From Aminobacter aganoensis (GTDB lineage: Bacteria > Pseudomonadota > Alphaproteobacteria > Rhizobiales > Rhizobiaceae), in contig NZ_JACHOU010000022.1 in NCBI RefSeq assembly GCF_014206975.1, positions 1 to 64,000 of the forward strand: a stretch of DNA of 64,000 nucleotides, given 5' to 3'. Position 1 is the stretch's first letter, and every line of letters begins with the position of its first letter. A model generated the notes under the pieces. The model did no database searches. It saw nothing but the letters and a program-made list of their open reading frames with translations, and was not told the DNA's origin. Positions 8,467 through 16,300 of this stretch are shown here, piece after piece. The position numbers were made by a program, and so were the translations under genes.

Positions 8467-9597
8467 CTATGCCTGAGGCGCGGCTCCTCTGGGATCGGTG
8501 CTTTCCGCCCCTTCCTCGACCGCAGCCGATACCTGCGCACGTGCAGCGCGCTCCACCATCTCGCGCGTCACGACCTTGCTGTGATCTCGCTCGCGGTAGA
8601 GACGCGCATACTCATCGTCGTCGAGATCGCCAGGACCATAGTCGTGGTAGTCGAGATGACGCCAGCCCCGTTCCGTGAGGTCCATGCCGTATTCTACGCC
8701 GACAAATCCGCTTAAGGGCGCAATGTAAGTCTTTACAAAGGGAACGTCCTCGTATGCCCGCTTGATGAACTGTGCGCCGGGAGTGTTCTCGATGAACCAC
8801 GGTTGCCGGCCGAACGCGCCAAACTGCAATTGGATGATGCGGCCGAGCGTTTTAAGTGCCGATAGAGCGTCCTCCCGCATCGTGGTGTAGGTCGCCGGGT
8901 TGAAATGGACGGAGCGGTTGCGCAACACCGCTAGCTCGATAAAAGCTGGCCCGACTTCAGGTAGGAGGACGCCCCAGTCGCCCAGCACGCGCAAGGCGAA
9001 CCGCCAGTCATCGAAGGACTCGCTGCGATAGATGCGGCGGTAGTGCGGCGACGATTTGTAGTAATCCCGAAGGTCTAGGATAAGGTGGTTGAGAACGCGC
9101 TCGCCGAGGGCGCACGCGGCGACTAGGGCCGGGAAGTAGAGCCCTGATACAAAGGCGCGGCGTGCCTGTTCATGCATCAGGTTATGATAACTGACGATGG
9201 AGAACGCCTTTGAACCAAGGTCCTTAGTGTCCTGGATCACCTGCGCGTGGCGGCGTTCACCGTACTCGGCCTTGAGCCTCTCAATCGCTTTGTTGCGGTT
9301 TTCGATATGGAGCGCCTTCACTTTCTCTTCCCAGTGCTCACCAGGATCGTCGAGGCTCATCGGGGTGGAGTCGAAGTCATAGGCAAACGGATGATACCGC
9401 CGCCGCCCGCGGTCTCGCACGGATACGTGCTCCTCGTGGTCGTAGAGGCCGCGCGGCAGGTCAGCGACCGTGATGAACCCTTCTGATACCGTTCTCTCCG
9501 TGTGACCGTTGCTCTCGATCTCAGCGGCCACCCGGTCCTTAGTCGCTGCGGGCAAAGACTTCTTATCTTCGACGGCAGTCGGTTCTTGGTTGGCCAT
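8467..9597 (-). CDS. HEPN-motif protein, second gene of a Shedu-like operon
   Basis: 376 residues. No full-length family is recognised. Residues 145-240 show a long helical stretch ending in LAVLRNRSVHF, which fits the HEPN ribonuclease motif R-N-x3-H (R226, H231). A basic, proline-poor N-terminal 100 residues precede it, and the tail is acidic. HEPN proteins are RNases found in toxin-antitoxin, abortive-infection and Cas effectors. The ATG follows GAGGGA and sits 6 bp after the stop of the Shedu-like nuclease gene, so the two are co-transcribed and probably work together. Catalytic activity is inferred from the motif alone. Alternatively the motif could be structural and the protein a partner or inhibitor of the nuclease. 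Confidence 0.65.
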   Translation of the reverse strand: MANQEPTAVEDKKSLPAATKDRVAAEIESNGHTERTVSEGFITVADLPRGLYDHEEHVSVRDRGRRRYHPFAYDFDSTPMSLDDPGEHWEEKVKALHIENRNKAIERLKAEYGERRHAQVIQDTKDLGSKAFSIVSYHNLMHEQARRAFVSGLYFPALVAACALGERVLNHLILDLRDYYKSSPHYRRIYRSESFDDWRFALRVLGDWGVLLPEVGPAFIELAVLRNRSVHFNPATYTTMREDALSALKTLGRIIQLQFGAFGRQPWFIENTPGAQFIKRAYEDVPFVKTYIAPLSGFVGVEYGMDLTERGWRHLDYHDYGPGDLDDDEYARLYRERDHSKVVTREMVERAARAQVSAAVEEGAESTDPRGAAPQA

Positions 9598-9603
9598 GGT
9601 CCC

Positions 9604-10428
9604 TCAGCGCGCCCCCGCAGCCGTTCGGCGGCGCACCCTCACCTTCAGCGCATCCGGATAGAAATTGCCCATAAGATGGCCCCGTCCTGTTGTACCGAAG
9701 GGCGAAGGTGTGTTCTTGGCCACGACCGCCTCAAGCTTTTCGTACAGCCCTTCGCTGACGGTCAGCATATGAGGGTCGGCCCAGATAAAGAGATTATTGT
9801 CAACGACCTCCTCATTCTGAAGGTCCGTGAACTCGGCGCGCCGGACGCCGAGCCACAACTCTCGCTTGCTGGATAAGCCCTCCGCGAGACTGTCGAACGT
9901 GATGATCTTGAAGTCTTCGCGCTCTTCCGCGCGAATACGGCTGCGCCGCAATTCGCTCTCCGCGTACTCGGCGCGGCGGCCGAACACCAGCACGAATTTC
10001 GGATAGGTTGGATTGCGTTGCATCGTCGCCGGCACGCGGATCGTGATCAGCTGATTGACGAAGGCCTGCAGGTTACCTTCGATCGAAAGCCAAGCCCGCC
10101 AGCTGCTGATCTGCTGCAGAGCGTGCACGAAATCCGGATGGTAATCGTGACCGCCGTCCTTAAAGAAGCGCGAGGTCGGTTCTTCGATCTCGATGAAAAC
10201 CGCATTCCAGTCGTCAGAGCTTTTCGACAGGAAGAAGAAGTCGCTCTTGAAATCGGCGCCGAACCCCAGCTTCCGCAGCACGAGATACAAGTGGACGCCG
10301 TGGTTCTGTACGAAGTCGCGTGGCACCAGCTGCGTGTTGGTTTCGATGAAGCTTTGATAGACCTGCTCATTGTACCCTTCATCAAGCAGGGCGAGATAGC
10401 GGGTCATGAGTTCGTCTGTGTCGTTCAC
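9604..10428 (-). CDS. Shedu-like DUF4263 nuclease
   Basis: About 274 residues from GTG 10428, preceded by GGGAGG at 7 bp; a longer reading from 10536 adds 36 low-quality residues. The protein opens with YNEQVYQSFIETNTQLVPRD, like the start of DUF4263, and then shows the nuclease core: D63 in KSDFFFL, E80 and E82 in VFIEIEEP, and Q105/Q106 in HALQQISSW. This is the order of the Shedu (SduA) PD-(D/E)xK fold. The usual E-x-K is E-x-E here, so the canonical lysine appears to be missing, which may mark a sub-branch. Shedu proteins are single-gene anti-phage nucleases. Here a HEPN-motif gene follows after 6 bp, and a Mrr-like nuclease gene stands divergently upstream. Confidence 0.75.
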   Translation of the reverse strand: MNDTDELMTRYLALLDEGYNEQVYQSFIETNTQLVPRDFVQNHGVHLYLVLRKLGFGADFKSDFFFLSKSSDDWNAVFIEIEEPTSRFFKDGGHDYHPDFVHALQQISSWRAWLSIEGNLQAFVNQLITIRVPATMQRNPTYPKFVLVFGRRAEYAESELRRSRIRAEEREDFKIITFDSLAEGLSSKRELWLGVRRAEFTDLQNEEVVDNNLFIWADPHMLTVSEGLYEKLEAVVAKNTPSPFGTTGRGHLMGNFYPDALKVRVRRRTAAGAR

Positions 10429-10617
10429 GCCACGCCTCCCAATAGATCTACGCCGGCCGCCCTCTTGGCCCCAGCCCTCCGGCAGGCTACAGCGGATCGC
10501 TCTGCATAATCGATGGCGCCCGAACACGCCCAGCATTCTGCAAAGCCTATCTCACGCTACCCAGAAATGCGATCAGGGGGAAAGTGGCCGTGGGTATATG
10601 GCCAAAAAGAGGGACTG

Positions 10618-11534
10618 ATGGGTACAATATCACAATTCTTCCAACCTCCGCTTTTTTGGCAGCAATTCGAGGACCTCGCGGTCGGGCTTCTACGCGAAGT
10701 CTATGATGTACCAAATGCACAGCAGTATGGGCGGCCCGGCCAGGCGCAGAACGGCGTTGCGTGTCCCGTCGCTTCGGTATGAACGGTATTCAGTGCAAGC
10801 GCCTTTCGGACCTTGACGAAAACGGAAATCCCTTGCCCGGCGGGTCAATCAACCGCCAATTCCTGCGTGATGCCGCAGCGGAATCACTTGCCTTCTCACC
10901 GTCGCTGTCACTCTGGATCTTGGCGACAACCGCGAAGCGCGACACCAAGGTCCAGGGCCTCGTGGATGAGTTGAACGAAGACTGGAAGCACGAAAGGCGG
11001 GATCGAACTGCGATGGTCTGGTCGTGGGACGACTGTGTTTCGTATCTCAACGGGTTTCCGTCACTGCAGCGATGGTATTATCGTGACGTAATTCAAGTGC
11101 GAAGTGCCCGCGACTTGGATGACATGATCCTCCATACCATCGCGATGGCGTTTCATCGCCCGGCATTCGAAGTCCCGCTACATTGCGAGACCACCGAGGA
11201 GTTTTTGCAAGCGCTTCAAGATACGCAACGCGCGATGCGGACCGGCGAGTTACTCGACCGAGAGACTCGGCATGTGATTCGCAAGGCCGTTGGCGGCTGG
11301 CGCGAGATCGACGATCCGGACTGGCGTCGAGGACTGAGCAGGATAGACAAGCGGCTTCGTGAACTGCGGGGGAAGCTAACTCAGGGTCTGAAGGACGAAA
11401 CGATCAGGCACCACGGTGGCTACCTTGATTTCCGGGACTATCGGCTCGCTTGCGAACTTGAGGAGATACGCGGCAAGTGCATCCGCGACCTGAACCGCGT
11501 ACTGGTTGCCGCAAACATGCCTCCGATTAGGTAA
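10618..11534 (+). pseudogene. Mrr-like restriction endonuclease, broken by a 1-base deletion
   Basis: ATG 10618 opens MGTISQFFQPPLFWQQFEDL, then YGRPGQAQNGV. After about codon 46 the reading shifts by one base and continues as SRRFGMNGIQCKRL and onward to 11534. Together the two frames give a protein of about 305 residues. The join corresponds to G-V-(D)-V, so the missing base falls at the Asp expected before the QxK of the Mrr/PD-(D/E)xK core (QCK is intact). The rest has a helical C-terminus without a recognised partner domain. The total of 917 nt is one short of a whole number of codons, in line with a single deletion. It may be an inactivated restriction enzyme, or a read error in an active one. 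It is divergent from the Shedu-like operon. Confidence 0.7.
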
Positions 11535-11726
11535 GAGTGGTCGGCGGGGCTCAAGGGGGGCCGTCTCCGGACGGTCCGGTCGTGGGGAGGGTTCTGCGAA
11601 TGACTGCCGTTCAGCAATCGACCCTCGAGGCAGTCGTCCACGCCGGACTTCGCAGCACCTGAAACCTGCCGTTTATTCAGCACCTGTTTTCGACTTAACC
11701 GGGTCCGTTAGCGGAAAAAGTGGGCG

Positions 11727-13175
11727 TCATCTTGGTCGGTCCGCCTTCGCCCAGAGTTGTGCGAACTCACGGTGGCGACGCAGAAGGGGCTTGATGTCGC
11801 CCGCTGCTATCCCGAGGCGTTGCAAGACCAGCAGAGTGAGCAACAGCACGACCCGCCTCGTCGCCCAATACATGCCCTCGCCGTCCAGGGTCCGCTCGCT
11901 CAGATCTAGTGAGAAGTGTGTATAGTAGTTGCGGGTGTCGACGAGCTTGCGCAGGAATTTGCCGTCGAAGCCGCCCGGCGCCTCGCCGAATGCGTCAGTT
12001 AGCGACGCAACAATCGACCGGAGCCTCTGTTTGAGGCTCGGCTCATTTGCAAATCGATACAGCGATTTGAGCTTCTCGCGCATGTCGGGTTCAGTGTCCG
12101 GGGGGATCGCCGCCACCATCGCCTCGGTGAAATCAACGAATTTCTGCTCAGCCATAACGGTTTCGCCGCTAGTGCGGCGATGGAAGACCTCAAGCGCCTG
12201 GATCGCGAGTAGCAGCCGGATATTCGTGAACATCTTCCGCGCGCCGGTGATTGTGAAGAACAGGCCCAGTGCCGGGCTAAACGCCTCGAACTGGTCGAAC
12301 CACAGCTGCACCGCCTGAGGATTAAAGCGAATTAGCTCTGGACCTGACACGATCGGGGTGTCGCGCTTGGACTTGGTTTCGTCTCGCCCCTCACCATGGA
12401 TCAACCGTGCGTAGAAATGCACCTCGGCAGGCCGCGTGAGTCCTCCGCCGAGTTCGACATCGGGTCCACGGAGTTCAAGTGACGTGAGTGGCAGGAAACG
12501 GCCGGAGCACAAGGATGCCAGTTCCTGGAGACGTATCGCGCGATTGAGATGCCAGTTGAGCGACTGGGGCTCGCGTGGGGCGATCGCCATCTGGGTCGTG
12601 ACGTCGATGACGAAACGGGTCGCTGGTTCGTTGTTGGAGTATAAGCTTCCAACCGAGCTCACATCGAAGTCGGCGTGCGAAGCAAAGGCTATCTCGCGCG
12701 GCTTCTCGGCAAGGACATTGAGGGTATTGGCTTTGGAGTCGAACGTATCGGTGAACGGGCTGTGCTCAAGCCACGACTCAATCTCGTCGAACCGGAAATA
12801 GGATTTGGGGAAGATCGCCTCGTCATCTGCGCTCATCATGTGCGCACCGATCACCAGCAAATTCGAACTCCAGATCTCATTCGGGATGCCCGGCATGTTG
12901 AACTGTCGATTGGTGTTAATGGCGTGCAAGAGACTGATGGGCTTCCCCTTCGCCGTCTCGCCGTGAATGACCGCTTTTTCATCATCGTGCGAGCCACCAA
13001 AAGTCCGTTTGAACCCTTCGCTCAACTCGCCGAAGATGCCCAAGAGCTTGAGCGCCGCACCGTTCTCAGGGTCATAGCTGAGAGTGCCGGAGACCTTATC
13101 CTTGGGATGCTCGGGGAGCCAGAACACACCTTGTTCGATGAAGCTATCGTAGATTCCGTTCGGTGGGCTGGCCAT
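11727..13175 (-). CDS. ApeA-like HEPN anti-phage protein
   Basis: About 482 residues from ATG 13175, preceded by AAGGAG at 7 bp. The N-terminus (EQGVFWLPEHPKDKVSGTLS) resembles the ApeA N-terminal domain, a beta-rich region of about 250 residues. The C-terminus contains the HEPN motif R-N-Y-Y-T-H in VDTRNYYTHF (about R415 to H420) in an Apea-like HEPN domain. ApeA proteins are stand-alone abortive-infection factors, probably RNases triggered by phage. The gene is monocistronic, 165 bp before the start of the giant STAND gene's 3' end on the same strand, in a cluster of defence genes. The HEPN call is well supported; activity is inferred. Confidence 0.8.
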   Translation of the reverse strand: MASPPNGIYDSFIEQGVFWLPEHPKDKVSGTLSYDPENGAALKLLGIFGELSEGFKRTFGGSHDDEKAVIHGETAKGKPISLLHAINTNRQFNMPGIPNEIWSSNLLVIGAHMMSADDEAIFPKSYFRFDEIESWLEHSPFTDTFDSKANTLNVLAEKPREIAFASHADFDVSSVGSLYSNNEPATRFVIDVTTQMAIAPREPQSLNWHLNRAIRLQELASLCSGRFLPLTSLELRGPDVELGGGLTRPAEVHFYARLIHGEGRDETKSKRDTPIVSGPELIRFNPQAVQLWFDQFEAFSPALGLFFTITGARKMFTNIRLLLAIQALEVFHRRTSGETVMAEQKFVDFTEAMVAAIPPDTEPDMREKLKSLYRFANEPSLKQRLRSIVASLTDAFGEAPGGFDGKFLRKLVDTRNYYTHFSLDLSERTLDGEGMYWATRRVVLLLTLLVLQRLGIAAGDIKPLLRRHREFAQLWAKADRPR

Positions 13176-13340
13176 CGCTTCACTCCTTGGAACGATTGAG
13201 CCTAACGGCTTAGCCGCTACGTAACTAGCTGAGACTTCCTCCGGTAACCCCGAAGGTAATGCGCGTATATCTGAGTCCGCCGGGCTGCATGAGCGTTTGC
13301 TTGGCGCTTCAGGCATTGTGATCGAAAGGTATAACGCGCC

Positions 13341-16300
13341 CTAAAGTAAGCTCTTTAGCCGGTCCTGAAGGGCGAAGGCCGCCGACAATTGTTTCGATAC
13401 GGCCAAGCCAACCAGATCAATCAGCGCCTGCCTAATTTCGGGCTGTGCCACGGCAGCCGGCCCATTTTCGGTGACCACAGTGGTCAGGAACTCGACAAAC
13501 GCTGCGGAGGTCCTGTCACGATACCAATGTCGATCTGCAGCCGGACCTTGGTTGGCGAGCCGCGCGAGTTCCGAAGCGCTCTGAATGGCGTTGGCAATCC
13601 ACACAAGTCCCTCTAGGCGGATGGGCTGACCTGCCTTCGTCGACAAGAACCCGCAAAGCCCGGCGAGGTTGTCTTCATCGCCTGGCAGCCGCTTAAGAGC
13701 CCACGCGCGATACAAATCGCGCATCGGTTCGATCAACCTCGCTGAAGCCGAAGGCCGGGCCAGCGCGTCCGACCGCGCAAAGCTCAACGCGTGCCTTTCC
13801 AGACTTTGCTGATGATACCATGGCCCGCCCTCCCAGCCTCGCCCGGCCATGACGGCCTCGATCATAGGTCGCCAGCGCGCAGCGAAAAACGCTGGATCCG
13901 TGTCCTCCTCGAAGTGGCTAAAAATGCACTTGAATAAGTGCGCGATGGCATAATGGCCCCTAGGACCAATATCGAAAATCGGTTGCCACAGCGACGGTGT
14001 CTCGGCAGGGTCCGTCACCAGGACCATGCCCGCAATGGCTTCCACCAATTTGTAACCGAACTGGCTCATCGGGGAGTAGTCGCCAGACGTTTCGCTCTCG
14101 CTCCCAACGAGCAGCCATGCGGTGTGAGCCCAGAAGGCCTTGAGCAACTGCCGCCGCTCGTCCAGCTCCGCCGCCTCCGCAGGTAGATTTTTGTCGATCA
14201 GCAGCCACGCAAACGCAATTCGGAGGAAATGCGTCTCCAATGCGCCAGACATCCGGCGGGACCGATCTCGGGTGAATCTTCGGCCGTCACGGTGATATTC
14301 TTCCTCCCATTGGCGAGCTTCAAACTCTTCAACCCGCTTAGCCACATCGAGGGGACGGATGTCATCGACCGTGCATGGCACGCCCGATACTCGCCGCGAG
14401 AGCAACCAACGCGCACGCCGCAACCAACGGCTCTGATCCGGCCCGTCCTCTCTATCAAAGCGCGGTCTGAGGATCATCAAGCCCGACCACAGAAGCGCGA
14501 GGTACTGCAGCCGCCACCATCTGTCGCCTAAGGTGGCTCGGTGGATGTACGCCGTCTCTGCGATTACAGCCGCAGCGCGGTCGTCGCCGCTCGTCAGGAC
14601 GCGCAACAACGCACTATCGGTTTCCAGCGATGGGTCCGCGAGCCATTCGTGAAAGACTAGGTAAGCGACGAACTCCAAGTAGCTCGGTGCCATGGAATAG
14701 CGAAAGCGGGAACGGTCCTTATCGAGAGCTGTGTCCTCCATCGCAGCGTTCACGATCGCTTGCGTGCGGTCGCGCACACCTTCGTTCGAGGCCAGCCATT
14801 CCTTGGCACCCAAGAGAAGCACTACCGCCGCCGTGACGCGCGCGGGCCGAAGCATCTCTTCCTCAAGCCCCACATCCTCGTCGCCATCTGCCGCAGCCAT
14901 CAAACCGGCGATTGCTGTGATCTGCTCGGCCGGTAGCGGCGCAGGCGCGGCAAGAAAGCGCCGGCAATTCTCAGGGAAAACAAGTATCTGCCGCGCCCGG
15001 CCCCTGCTCCGTTCAAATCCGGAGACGGCAGCAGCAAGCCCGGCCGGACATACAAATTCCACCTGCTCGTCCTCCCCCGCAACTACAGCCCGGTAGTTGC
15101 GGTAGTCGAGTTGCGCGGCCCTGATCTGAAACTCGATCCGCTCCTTGTCGCCATCTGGCGGTGTCCACTGGGCTGCGGCGGCATTGACGAAGTCACCGAG
15201 CACATGGTCCTTGCGGCACAGCTCACTGACGATGGCTATGAGATTCCTGTGACGGTAAGGCGCAGCGTGCCATTCGCGCGCCATTTCGAAGACCATCTCG
15301 CCGCTCTGAATCCATATCGTGCCGGCGAAGCTATACTCGCTGTCCCGGACGCGCCTTTCGTCCCACTCGTAGAATGGCGCGACTGTGAGCAATGGCTTCA
15401 GCACGGCGCTAAAAAGCTCCGGCAACCGCTTGCCGACGTTGATAATCACGCCGAGTATCGCGACGCTATCCGCATGTCGCATCAACGTATCGATGTGGCT
15501 GCTGACATCTGCCCCGTGGTCAACTAGGCCACATAACCATTTCTCCAACGCCGCCAGCGACGAATAAAGCGGCCCGTTGGAATGATCACTCGCCTGCGAC
15601 CACGCGAAGACGCTGTAGCGGCCTCGGAACTGCCGCTCGGTGCCATCGTCCAAGCGTATCAGTATCGGCGCGGGCGAGCGGCCCCCACGACTGGTAACTT
15701 CATGCTCCCAGCGGTCCATGCAAAAGGAGACAAGCTTTAGAAGCGAGTCGATTGCCGAGGCAGGGTCGACATGTAGAAATGAGAAAAACGGACTCTTCCA
15801 GTAAGCCGTGGGGTAGCCCTCGCCGTCATTGGCAAGCCCCAATTCCTCGCGATAGCTCCCGCGCGAACCGTAGCTCTCTTCCGGCGAGTCTTCGATCAAG
15901 ACAGCCAACAACACTTCGGCTGCCTCCGCAGGCCGAGCGCGCATGAGGCTTTGAAACGTTTGCGACCGAACCGCCTTTTCAAACGACCTGTCCACTCGAT
16001 CTTGAGGTCCTAGCGGCCAAGGTGGCAGCTTCCTACCCGATGATACGAAGGGAATGCTCCGCTTGCGGCCGTGACGTTCGCGGTACTCGGCATCGCTCGC
16101 CATCCGGCGGCTGTGCTCGGCAGCCTTTTCCTTGCGATGCTGATTCAACTTCGCCTGCAGGTCGGCACGCATCGGGCGACGCTGCGCCGTCTCCAGCGCC
16201 CAGGTCGTCACATCATCAGGGAGATCTTGCGCACCGGCGAAGGCCGCCTCATAGATGCCGTCGTCGTCGCCGAGGTACATGACTCCTTTCGCAACGTTGA

